64,000 nucleotides of DNA. Source: Winogradskya humida (GTDB taxonomy: Bacteria > Actinomycetota > Actinomycetes > Mycobacteriales > Micromonosporaceae). A program made the position numbers and the translations under genes. Positions 37,113 to 44,318 of this stretch are shown here, one piece after another. A model generated the notes under the pieces. The model did no database searches, was not told the DNA's origin, and saw only the letters and a list, made by a program, of their open reading frames with translations. Numbering within the stretch: the stretch's first letter is position 1; every line of letters begins with the position of its first letter. The DNA is taken from the NCBI RefSeq assembly GCF_016862215.1, contig NZ_BOMN01000029.1, forward strand, positions 62,001-126,000, read 5' to 3'.

Positions 37113-37148
37113 AGAAAACTGCCCCGCAGACTTCCGTCCGCGGGGCAG
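37113..37148 (-). terminator. Intrinsic terminator of the upstream GH55 gene
   Basis: On the minus strand, 24 bases after the stop of the 735-residue gene, CTGCCCCGC (37148-37140) pairs with GCGGGGCAG (37127-37119) around a 12-base loop and is followed by TTTTCT (37118-37113). A GC stem with a T-run is the classical terminator form, seldom this clear in this window. Confidence 0.85.
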
Positions 37149-37172
37149 CTCACATTTCTGTTATCGGTGCCG

Positions 37173-39380
37173 TCAGGGGAAGTTGACCACGTTCACGGGA
37201 ACGGTGTCGGTGCCCTGAGCAGGGCCGCCGGTGTTGTTGACGACGTGGTCGATGACGCCCTGGCCGCCCAGGGACACCGTGAACACGTTGTGCAGCTTCA
37301 CGCCGCTGTTCACCGGAACCTCGAAGCCACGGTCCGAGTGCACCGCCGGGTTCACGTTGAAGTAGCAGTAGCTGCCCATCGCCCACGCCTCGTGGCTGGT
37401 CACCGAGTCGGCGACCTTGTACGCGGCGTAGCCGTTGGCACCCGAGCGCCAGGTGGCGTTGTTCGGCGGGTCGTACGGCTGCTCGTTCTGCAGGAAGTAC
37501 GTACGGCCGCCGTTACCGTTCCACTGGACCTCGTACTTCTGGTAGTGCTCGACGAACAGGCCGTACGCGGTGACGTTCTGACCGTTCACGATCAGGCCGC
37601 TGTCAGCGGTGTTGATCGTCCAGCCGTACGTGCCGGCGTTGCCGTGGTCGGCGCGCCACGCCCAGATGTGGTCGATGATCGTGTTGTTGCTGTTCACCAG
37701 CAGGCTGTTCGTGGCCTTACCGGCGATCGAGCCGCCGATCCGGAAGAACACGTCCTGCACGGTGGTCGGGTTGGCAGCGTGGTTCGCGCTGCTGCCGTTC
37801 GGGCCGATCACCAGCAGGTTCGCCGAGTTCGTGGTGCCGGCGTCGAAGAGCAGACCGGCGATCTTCACGCCGTCCACATCGGCCACCTGCAACGGCGTGA
37901 CGCCGCCGTCCGGGATGATCGTCGCGTAGCCGAGGCCGAGCACGACGGTGTTCGCCCGGGTCACGTTGATCGTCTGGTTGACGTGGTAGACACCCGGCTG
38001 GAAGAGCAGGTTGAGCCCCTGCGCCAGCGCCTGGTTGATCGTCGCGGCGCTGTCACCGGGCTTGGCGACGTAGAACTGCGTCAGCGGCAGCGCGGTGCCC
38101 GGCGTGTTGCCGTTCGCCCAGGTGACCCCGGACGCGTTGGTCTGCAGGTTCGGCACGAACACCTGGTAGGCACCGCCGGCCTGGAACAGGTACGGCTTCT
38201 CCCGGATGACCGGCGTGGTGGCGATCGTGGTGTACGGCGGGTTCGGGAAGCTGGTTGCCGGAGCGCCCTGCACACCGACGAACGTCTGGTTCCACACCGC
38301 GTTCAGCGACGAGCCGATCGTGCTGTTGCGGGTGAACCACTGCTGCTGCGAGTACTGCTGCTCCGAGCCGCTGATCCGCGAGTCGGCGATGTAGCCGCCG
38401 GAGGCCCAGCCGTACCCTGCGGGGGCGAGGTTGAGGTCGCCGTGGATGTCCATCCGCCGGAACGGCGCGGCCTGCGAGACGGCCCACCGGTCCGCCCCGG
38501 AAACGGGGTAGAGCGACAGGTTCTCCACCGAGCGCCAGAAGTTCTGCGTCGCGTTGCCCTGGAACCAGCCCGCGTCGACGGTGATGTCACCGTTGATCCG
38601 GGTGTCCTGCGGGTTCTGCCCGAGCCCCAGCACCGAGGTGTAGAAGCCGACCTGGATGTTCAGGCCGTTGTAGGTGCCCGGCTTGAACGCCAGCACGTAG
38701 CGCTCGGTGCCGAACTGGTTCGACTCCTGCTGCCGGAAGATCGTGTCGGCCTGGCTCTGGATCGACGCCGCTGACTGCGACGGGTCGAACACGATCACGT
38801 TCGCGCCGAGGCTGCCACCCGGAGGCACGGTCGGCCCGGTGGGCGGCGGCGTGGTCGGGTCGGTCGCGGTGCCACCGAAGACCTTGAATTCCCAGAGCGA
38901 GTATCCGTACGCCGTGGCGCGCGCTGTGCCGTACATGCGCACGTAGCGGGCGGTCGCGTTCACGGTGACACTCTGGACACCGGCCTGCCCCGCGATCGCC
39001 GCGGTGGCGTCGGACCAGGTGCTGCCGTTCGCCGAGGTCTGAATCTTGAAGGACGTCGCGTACGCGGCCTCCCAGTTCAACTCGACGCGGTTGATCGCCG
39101 AGCTCGTACCGAGGTCGACCTGCAGCCAGCTCGGGTCGACGAATGCGGACGCCCAGCGCGTACCTGTATTGCCGTCGGTCGCGGCGGCCGCGGGGAACGC
39201 ACCCTCGTTCTCGAACGACGAAGCGGTGGTGGGCTTGCCCTGCGACAGCAGGGTCTCAGCGGCGTGCGCACTCAGTGTGGTCATAGCGCCGAATGCGGCG
39301 ACCACCGCGACGACCAGGCCGCCGGCAGCGCCGAGGCGCCACCGCCGGCGAGGTCGGGGGATGGTGGTGGGGACGGTCAT
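37173..39380 (-). CDS. GH55 beta-1,3-glucanase with N-terminal F5/8 type C domain
   Basis: A 735-residue secreted paralogue of the next gene. After a signal peptide (to about residue 37) comes a discoidin/F5/8 type C sugar-binding domain (about 38-175: LLSQGKPTTASSFEN, TRWASAFVDPSWLQVDLG, YVRMYGTARATAYGYSLWEF), a Thr/Pro-rich linker (about 176-192), then the GH55 beta-helix ([19 protein letters not shown] to the end). It shares most core segments with the 579-residue copy, pointing to tandem duplication and domain gain or loss. The binding domain probably fixes it to insoluble glucan. Palindromes at 39544 and 39719 may control it. Confidence 0.85.
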   Translation of the reverse strand: MTVPTTIPRPRRRWRLGAAGGLVVAVVAAFGAMTTLSAHAAETLLSQGKPTTASSFENEGAFPAAAATDGNTGTRWASAFVDPSWLQVDLGTSSAINRVELNWEAAYATSFKIQTSANGSTWSDATAAIAGQAGVQSVTVNATARYVRMYGTARATAYGYSLWEFKVFGGTATDPTTPPPTGPTVPPGGSLGANVIVFDPSQSAASIQSQADTIFRQQESNQFGTERYVLAFKPGTYNGLNIQVGFYTSVLGLGQNPQDTRINGDITVDAGWFQGNATQNFWRSVENLSLYPVSGADRWAVSQAAPFRRMDIHGDLNLAPAGYGWASGGYIADSRISGSEQQYSQQQWFTRNSTIGSSLNAVWNQTFVGVQGAPATSFPNPPYTTIATTPVIREKPYLFQAGGAYQVFVPNLQTNASGVTWANGNTPGTALPLTQFYVAKPGDSAATINQALAQGLNLLFQPGVYHVNQTINVTRANTVVLGLGYATIIPDGGVTPLQVADVDGVKIAGLLFDAGTTNSANLLVIGPNGSSANHAANPTTVQDVFFRIGGSIAGKATNSLLVNSNNTIIDHIWAWRADHGNAGTYGWTINTADSGLIVNGQNVTAYGLFVEHYQKYEVQWNGNGGRTYFLQNEQPYDPPNNATWRSGANGYAAYKVADSVTSHEAWAMGSYCYFNVNPAVHSDRGFEVPVNSGVKLHNVFTVSLGGQGVIDHVVNNTGGPAQGTDTVPVNVVNFP

Positions 39381-39543
39381 GACTTCTCCTTTACGGAGGT
39401 ACGGACGCGCGGGGACGCGGCCGGGAGCAGGGGAAGCTCCACCCGGCGAGCGATCTTCGGAGAGCGCTCACCCGGTTCCTGTGGACGCTAAGTTCGTTAC
39501 GCCGATGTGTCAAAGGTTCGGCCACGCTGTTACGCGCGGCCCA

Positions 39544-39557
39544 CGGAACCGGTTCCG
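39544..39557. promoter_or_regulatory. Palindrome CGGAACCGGTTCCG, candidate operator
   Basis: A perfect 14-bp palindrome with a central CG, the form recognised by LacI-family repressors, about 165 bases before the GH55 start. A related 12-bp palindrome, GGTTCCGGAACC, occurs at 39719-39730. The shared GGAACC/GGTTCC half-sites suggest that one regulator binds both. Confidence 0.45.
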
Positions 39558-39718
39558 CCACCCCGGGGAGGCCTGGTTAATCCATAACTTGATCTCGATG
39601 CGTCGCGGCCGCTCCCGGCACCGCCTAAGACCGTTGCTGAGCTGCCAGAACAGCACTTTCGACCGGTGCCGGCACGGCACATCGCGAGGCGCTGGGCAAG
39701 CCCTGATAACGCATTTCC

Positions 39719-39730
39719 GGTTCCGGAACC
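39719..39730. promoter_or_regulatory. Palindrome GGTTCCGGAACC, second candidate operator
   Basis: A perfect 12-bp palindrome built from the same half-sites as the one at 39544-39557 but in the opposite order. It lies between the GH55 and phosphoesterase genes and could act on either. Confidence 0.35.
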
Positions 39731-39805
39731 TGGCGCCGGAATCCACAGCTCCAAGCAGGACGGTCATTTCTGACTTTTAGGGCACCCCCGTCCTACAGTG
39801 GCAGC

Positions 39806-40306
39806 ATGCGCCTGACCCTCACCACCGACACCCACCTCCCCAAGCGAGCGCGCGACCTCCCGGCAGCCCTCTGGTCAGCCATCGACTCAGCGGACGTGGC
39901 CATCCACGCCGGCGACTGGGTGGACGTGGCGACGCTGGACGCTCTCGAGGCCCGGTCCCGGCGCCTGATCGCCTGCTACGGCAACAACGACGGCGCTGCC
40001 TTACGCGCCCGACTCCCAGAGATCGCCCGCGCGGAACTCGACGGCGTCCGCCTGGCCGTCATCCATGAGACCGGCGATGCGAAGGGCCGCCCCGCCCGCT
40101 GCGACGCCCTCTTCCCGGACATCGACGTCCTGATCTTCGGCCACTCCCACATCCCCTGGGACACCAAAACCCCACGAGGACTCCGCCTCCTCAACCCCGG
40201 CAGCCCCACCGACCGCCGCCGCCAGCCCTCCTGCACCTACATGACGGCAACGATCGAGTCAGGCTCCGTCCTCGACGTCGAACTCCACAATCTGCCGGCT
40301 CGTTAG
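39806..40306 (+). CDS. Metallophosphoesterase, YfcE/MJ0936 type
   Basis: A 166-residue calcineurin-like phosphodiesterase: TDTHLPK (metal ligands Asp/His near residues 8-10), HAGDWVD (Asp37), CYGNNDG (Asn/Asp near 59), and GHSHIPWD (His-x-His near 111-113) make up the two-metal site. Such proteins hydrolyse simple phosphodiesters in vitro; the cell substrate is unknown. A -10 box seven bases before the ATG implies a leaderless message. Confidence 0.9.
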   Translation: MRLTLTTDTHLPKRARDLPAALWSAIDSADVAIHAGDWVDVATLDALEARSRRLIACYGNNDGAALRARLPEIARAELDGVRLAVIHETGDAKGRPARCDALFPDIDVLIFGHSHIPWDTKTPRGLRLLNPGSPTDRRRQPSCTYMTATIESGSVLDVELHNLPAR

Positions 40307-40312
40307 ATCAAC

Positions 40313-40819
40313 ATGATGAGAAGGACAACCCTCTTTGCAGGGCGAGCGTGGTGTGCCGTTCTTGCAGTGGCGGCGCTGACGTCCGGCTGCGGGTCCAAGA
40401 ACGACAGCATCGGCAACCAGACGTTGTCCCCGGGCGAGACCTGGTCGGCGCAACGCGAACAGGCGAAATCAATTCTGGCGACCTATCCCGGCCGGCCCTC
40501 CCCGAACATGTACGCCGGCGCAGCCCTTCTGTCGGCGACGGCAGATCCGGCCACGACACGGATCTCGGTCACTTTCACCGGCGCGCGAGGGTCTGCCAGC
40601 ACGGCGTGTGGCGCCGACTATGCGGGTGAAGCTGTGGAATCGGCCACGGTCGTCGTGGTGCTTGTTCTGGAGCAGCACAATTCCTACGGCGGGGTTTGCA
40701 CCATGGAAGGCACGACCCGCACCGCCACTCTGAATCTGGCCCGGCCGCTCGGCAACAGGGAATTGCTCGATCTGCAGGCCCAGGTAGTCCCGGTCCGCAC
40801 CGCCTATGTGCCGGACTGA
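40313..40819 (+). CDS. Putative lipoprotein
   Basis: A 168-residue protein with a lipoprotein signal (MMRRTTLFAGRAWCAVLAVAALTSGC, lipobox LTSGC, Cys26). The mature part has a Cys pair (STACGADY and GGVCTME) that may form a disulfide outside the cell. It begins six bases after the phosphoesterase stop, so the two may be cotranscribed. No family was recognised. Confidence 0.75.
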   Translation: MMRRTTLFAGRAWCAVLAVAALTSGCGSKNDSIGNQTLSPGETWSAQREQAKSILATYPGRPSPNMYAGAALLSATADPATTRISVTFTGARGSASTACGADYAGEAVESATVVVVLVLEQHNSYGGVCTMEGTTRTATLNLARPLGNRELLDLQAQVVPVRTAYVPD

Positions 40820-40916
40820 GGCAGTTCAGTCCGGGATGGACGTTCTGGGGGGTTTCGATCAGCTCGACCCGATGACCGGCTTCGGCCTGCTGGCCCGGCC
40901 GAATCCTGAGAAGGAT

Positions 40917-41063
40917 CTAACGCAAAGATCTTCTTCCGAGAACCCGGGACACCATGACGCCCGCCGCCGCGCCCACTCCGATCCACGCAGCGTTCTGCAG
41001 GACCGACGATCGTGGATGCACCGAGGCACGGTCCAACGGTCCGCCGGGCATCACGTGCCTCAC
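40917..41063 (-). CDS. Small single-helix protein coupled to DUF6082 gene
   Basis: GTG at 41063 overlaps the stop of the DUF6082 gene (GTGA) and opens 48 residues, with one hydrophobic segment, NAAWIGVGAAAGVMVSRVLG, and a basic end. It may be a real coupled micro-protein. Alternatively it is the original C-terminus of the DUF6082 protein, split off by one base in the GGGGG run at 41063-41067. Confidence 0.35.
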   Translation of the reverse strand: MRHVMPGGPLDRASVHPRSSVLQNAAWIGVGAAAGVMVSRVLGRRSLR

Positions 41064-41590
41064 CCCCAGTAACGGCGCCCGAGCGGCCCGCCGAACAGTC
41101 CCGCTGCGGTCAGCCGCAGATGCGCCTCGGTGAGCGCACCGATCTCCCACATCATCTGCCAGTGAGACACGATCAGGTTGAGATAGATGTGCTGGCGGTA
41201 CCAGGCAACGTCGACCGGGTCCCCGATAGATCCCCAGCATTCAAGGAAAGTCTCGTCGTCGAGCGCCATGCGCAACAGTTCGGTGTGCAGCCCACGGATC
41301 GACTGCTCTCGAGCCGCCTTGGATTCGCGTCTTTGCATGTGCAGGGACACGGCAACGCCGCCCAGGGCGAGCACAGAAAGAACCGCGGACGCAGCGCCGT
41401 AGGTCTGACCGACATCGCTCAGCGTTCCCCAGTCGACGCGCTCCCCAGCCGGCAACCGCGACAGGGCGAATGGAGAGAGGAGTACGGCGCCCAACGCGCC
41501 GAGGATGGCAAGCACGATCAGCGCGAGCGTTGCAGTGCGCAACATGGCAGCCCGCAACGAACGCCCAACGATCGCACCCGAGCGGTTCAC
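41060..41590 (-). CDS. DUF6082-like membrane protein
   Basis: A 176-residue protein with two helices (about residues 19-43 and 64-84) and a cytosolic C-terminal half (RRESKAAREQSIRGLHTELLRMALDDETFLECWG ... YLNLIVSHWQMMWEIG) that resembles actinobacterial DUF6082 proteins. The function is unknown. The ATG overlaps the end of the DUF6879 gene (ATGA). It ends early at YWG, where homologues usually continue for some residues, so a frameshift in the last G-run is possible. Confidence 0.7.
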   Translation of the reverse strand: MNRSGAIVGRSLRAAMLRTATLALIVLAILGALGAVLLSPFALSRLPAGERVDWGTLSDVGQTYGAASAVLSVLALGGVAVSLHMQRRESKAAREQSIRGLHTELLRMALDDETFLECWGSIGDPVDVAWYRQHIYLNLIVSHWQMMWEIGALTEAHLRLTAAGLFGGPLGRRYWG

Positions 41591-42198
41591 CGGTCGTCGT
41601 GCTCTTCGGCGGTAGCAACCTCCCGCGCAAAGAACTCCTCGAACTCTTCGCTGCTGTCATAGATATCCCGGAGAGATGCGCGGCACCGGGCGATCGCTGC
41701 GGGCTCGACGAACTTCGCCGCCCCGCAAGGCGCACCGTCGGCGCCATAGTCAACTACATAGCCTGCGAGATCGCCCAGAATCAATAACTCAGGAATGGTG
41801 CCGTACTTCTGCTCGGCGGGAGCTGTGACGGCGGGCTGGGCGATTCTAATTCGCTCGCCCGCTTTGGCTCGAACGCGGAGAACGTGCAGCTCCCACCGCA
41901 GGTATTCGCTTACCGGAAAATCGACAACGCGCACCCGGTAGAAGCGGGACCCCTGTTGGGCAAGACTCGTGTAGTAGGCCGTCAAATCGGGAAGATCGGC
42001 TTCTGCCGTCTCGACTGCTTCGTCCCACCGGCCGGCGACGAATGACTCCCAGCTCTTGTTGCCGGGTTCCCGAAAGTACTGCGCTCGTTCGGACTTCCAG
42101 ATGTCTCCGGCAAGATCAGCCGAGACCACCGTGAAGTCGGCGATGTACTCCTTGAGCGGAAGATACTCTGTGACAACAGCGTCGAGTAGCGGCGACAT
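41587..42198 (-). CDS. DUF6879-like protein
   Basis: A 203-residue soluble protein with the core pattern of DUF6879: FVAGRWDEAVE, GSRFYRVRVVDFPVSEYLRWELHVLRVRAKAGERIRI, ELLILGDLAGYVVDYGADG, ending in an acidic tail. Such genes occur next to helix-turn-helix or DUF397-type genes in actinobacteria; no function is known. It starts nine bases after the stop of a frameshifted small gene and overlaps the DUF6082 gene, suggesting an operon of at least three genes. Confidence 0.75.
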   Translation of the reverse strand: MSPLLDAVVTEYLPLKEYIADFTVVSADLAGDIWKSERAQYFREPGNKSWESFVAGRWDEAVETAEADLPDLTAYYTSLAQQGSRFYRVRVVDFPVSEYLRWELHVLRVRAKAGERIRIAQPAVTAPAEQKYGTIPELLILGDLAGYVVDYGADGAPCGAAKFVEPAAIARCRASLRDIYDSSEEFEEFFAREVATAEEHDDR

Positions 42199-42207
42199 GG
42201 ACTCAGT

Positions 42208-42476
42208 CTAGGCATCGGGGATGTCAAGCTTAGCCGCGATCAACATGCTGCGGGGAATAATTACGAGGCGCTCATCCGAGCCGATCGCGACTCCATCGGG
42301 CAGACGTCCCATGTAGTCGGCGGTGTACTCACGCCCGATCAATGCGATGTCGCGTTCTCCAACTCCCAGACATCAGGACAGGTAGGCCCAGCGCTGGTCG
42401 CCCCCAGTTCCAATGCCGACTTGCCCAGGCGTCGGACCAATCGGGCGCTCGGGTCGGCTTCCCACGGTCGTGACAT
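42208..42476 (-). pseudogene. Frameshifted small gene heading the DUF6879 operon
   Basis: ATG 42476, with GGAG upstream, opens SRPWEADPSARLVRRLGKSA and runs to TCPDVWELEN, then shifts frame near 42351-42355 and continues as DIALIGREYTADYMGRL to ERLVIIPRSMLIAAKLDIPDA and a TAG at 42208. Adding one base would give a continuous protein of about 88 residues like the small CPxVWELxxGxxxxIG proteins found beside DUF6879 genes. It is either a young pseudogene or a sequencing error. Confidence 0.65.
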
Positions 42477-42607
42477 CGAGATCTCCGATCCGCATAGGAT
42501 TCGGCACTCAGTGTAATCGCGTCCCGGCGGTTTCCCGCCCGTCGGATTTCCAGATAGAGGCGATATCGGAGTGGCGGGGTGTTGGTCTTGCACGCACGCA
42601 GAAGGAA

Positions 42608-42656
42608 GGGCCCGGAGGTCCGTTTTGGAGCGCCAGCTCCTTGGATCTCCGGGCCC
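42608..42656. terminator. Compound hairpin after glyA
   Basis: GGGCCCGGAG (42608-42617) pairs with CTCCGGGCCC (42647-42656); inside it GGAGC/GCTCC (42626-42639) forms a second hairpin. It lies about 75 bases after the glyA stop and before the divergent-facing small gene, so it may end transcription. There is no T-run. The rest of 42477-42730 shows no gene. Confidence 0.5.
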
Positions 42657-42730
42657 GGCCTCGACGGGAGTTGCGGTCTGTACCCCGCACGGACCTACGA
42701 CATCTTCAGCCTTTAATGCCTTTTAGAGCT

Positions 42731-44155
42731 TCAGATTCCGAGATCGACGCTGGGGTAGAGGGGGAAGGCGCCGAGCATTTCGTTGGCCTGCTTGCTGACT
42801 CGGTCGGCGATGGCCGGGTCGAGGTCGAATTTGGCCTTGCTGGCGCCGGGTTTGGTGCTGGAGAGGACCGTGTGCATGAGGTCGGCGATCTGGTCCATTT
42901 CGGCGGTGCCGAGGCCTCGGCTGGTGAGGGCCGGGGTGCCGACTCGGATGCCGGAGGTGTACCAGGCGCCGTTGGGGTCCTGGGGGATGGAGTTGCGGTT
43001 TGTCACGATGCCGCTGTCGAGGAGGGCCTGCTCGGCCTGGCGGCCGGTGAGGCCATACTTGTCGACGTCGACGAGGACTAGGTGGTTGTCGGTGCCGCCG
43101 CTGACCAGGGTGGCTCCGCGGTTGAGGAGGCCGGTGGCGAGGGCCTGGCTGTTGTCGACGATGCGCTGGGCGTAGCCGGCGAATTCGGGGCGGCGGGCTT
43201 CGGCGAAGGCGATTGCCTTGGCGGCCATGACGTGAGCGAGGGGGCCGCCGAGGACCATGGGGCAGCCGCGGTCGACCTGGTCGGCGAGCTCGGGCTGGGC
43301 GAAGACCGCGCCGCCGCGGGGGCCGCGGAGGCTCTTGTGCGTGGTGGTCGTCACGATGTGGGCGTGGGGGATCGGGTTGAAGTCGCCCGTGAAGACCTTG
43401 CCCGCGACCAGGCCGGCGAAGTGGGCCATGTCGACCATGAACGTGGCGCCGACCTCGTCGGCGATCTCGCGCATCGTGGCGAAGTTCACCTTGCGGGGGT
43501 ACGCGGAGTAGCCGCCGACGATGACCGCGGGCTTGAACTCCTTGGCGGTTTCGCGCAGGGCGGCGTAGTCGATCTGGCCGGTTGCCGCGTCGACGCCGTA
43601 GGAGCGCTGGTCGAACATTTTGCCGGAGATGTTCGGGCGGAAGCCGTGGGTGAGGTGACCGCCGGCGTCGAGGCTCATGCCCAGCATGCGCTGGTTGCCG
43701 AATGCGGCGCGCAGCTCGGCCCACTCGGCGTCGGTCAGGTCGTTGATCTGACGCTTCTCGAACTTCTTGAGGTACGGCACCTCGACCCGGTCGGCCAGGA
43801 TCGCCCAGTACGCGACGAGGTTGGCGTCGATGCCGGAGTGCGGCTGAACGTACGCGTACGGCGCGTCGAACAGGGCCTTCGCATGCTCGACGGCGATCGA
43901 CTCGACGGTGTCGACGTTCTGGCAGCCGGCGTAGAAGCGGCGGCCGATGGTGCCCTCGGCGTACTTGTCGGAGAGCCAGTTGCCCATCGCGAGGAGCACC
44001 GCGGGGGACGCGTAGTTCTCGGAAGCGATCAGTTTGAGGGACTCGCGCTGGTCGTGCAGCTCCTTCGCGATCGCGTCGGCGATGCGGGGGTCGACGTCGC
44101 GGACGACATCAAGGGCCGCGCGAAAGGCGGTCGATTCGGCGTTGAGCTCAGACAT
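42731..44155 (-). CDS. glyA: Serine hydroxymethyltransferase
   Basis: A 474-residue PLP enzyme that converts serine and tetrahydrofolate to glycine and methylene-tetrahydrofolate. SHMT hallmarks are [12 protein letters not shown], the [14 protein letters not shown] segment, [10 protein letters not shown] (PLP-contacting Asp/His) and [15 protein letters not shown] with the PLP lysine at 274. It is about 50 residues longer than E. coli GlyA because of an insert around residues 125-160 ([27 protein letters not shown]), seen in some actinobacterial paralogues. A ZTP riboswitch and a pairing that hides its AGGGAGG site lie in the leader. Confidence 0.95.
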   Translation of the reverse strand: MSELNAESTAFRAALDVVRDVDPRIADAIAKELHDQRESLKLIASENYASPAVLLAMGNWLSDKYAEGTIGRRFYAGCQNVDTVESIAVEHAKALFDAPYAYVQPHSGIDANLVAYWAILADRVEVPYLKKFEKRQINDLTDAEWAELRAAFGNQRMLGMSLDAGGHLTHGFRPNISGKMFDQRSYGVDAATGQIDYAALRETAKEFKPAVIVGGYSAYPRKVNFATMREIADEVGATFMVDMAHFAGLVAGKVFTGDFNPIPHAHIVTTTTHKSLRGPRGGAVFAQPELADQVDRGCPMVLGGPLAHVMAAKAIAFAEARRPEFAGYAQRIVDNSQALATGLLNRGATLVSGGTDNHLVLVDVDKYGLTGRQAEQALLDSGIVTNRNSIPQDPNGAWYTSGIRVGTPALTSRGLGTAEMDQIADLMHTVLSSTKPGASKAKFDLDPAIADRVSKQANEMLGAFPLYPSVDLGI

Positions 44156-44156
44156 G

Positions 44157-44185
44157 GGGCCTCCCTATCACAGGTGAAGAGGCCC
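44157..44185 (-). promoter_or_regulatory. Anti-ribosome-site stem of glyA leader
   Basis: Minus-strand GGGCCTC (44185-44179) can pair with GAGGCCC (44163-44157), burying most of the AGGGAGG site (44166-44160) in a 7-bp stem with a 15-base loop. The left arm uses bases of the riboswitch 3' motif CGCCTGGGC, so ligand-bound folding should free the site and switch translation on. Confidence 0.65.
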
Positions 44186-44290
44186 AGGCGCACGGCAGTT
44201 CACCCACTACTTGGGTGAGTCACCCACTACTTGGGTGAGGCCGCTCCCCGATGGTCATCCATCCGAACGCGCCAGTCACGGCCCACGGGC
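44181..44290 (-). promoter_or_regulatory. ZTP (pfl) riboswitch controlling glyA
   Basis: The minus strand carries the conserved parts of the ZTP aptamer in order: GGGCCGTGACTGGCG (about 44290-44270), a small hairpin around GGATGGATGACCATC, CGGGGAGCGGCC closing the first stem (about 44250-44239), a variable linker, then GCCGTGCGCCTGGGC (about 44196-44182), the pseudoknot strand. ZTP riboswitches sense the purine intermediate ZTP/ZMP when folate is short and often precede glyA. TATGCT at 44297-44292 is a -10 box placing the start at the aptamer's first bases. The linker holds the tandem palindromes at 44200-44239. Confidence 0.85.
44200..44239. repeat. Two tandem 20-bp copies of a palindromic unit in riboswitch linker
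   Basis: TCACCCACTACTTGGGTGAG occurs at 44200-44219 and again at 44220-44239. Each copy is itself a hairpin (CACCCA/TGGGTG with five bases between). They fill the variable linker between the two conserved halves of the ZTP riboswitch. Confidence 0.95.
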
Positions 44291-44318
44291 CAGCATACCG
44301 GCTATTACCCTGTCGCTC

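Larger units (their letters stand above)
39381..39805. other. Long upstream region of the GH55 gene
   Basis: No gene was found. Two related palindromes lie here (39544-39557 and 39719-39730). Near the right end TACAGT at 39794-39799 fits a leaderless promoter for the phosphoesterase at 39806, with CTGACT at 39770-39775 as a weak -35. Confidence 0.55.

Noticed and set aside
44200..44239. CRISPR-like or operator repeats
   Set aside because: Only two adjacent units without spacers; position inside the riboswitch linker explains them better.
44156..44300. Glycine riboswitch upstream of glyA
   Set aside because: Glycine aptamer motifs are absent, while the ZTP motifs CGTGACTGGC, CGGGGAGCG and CGCCTGGGC are present in order.
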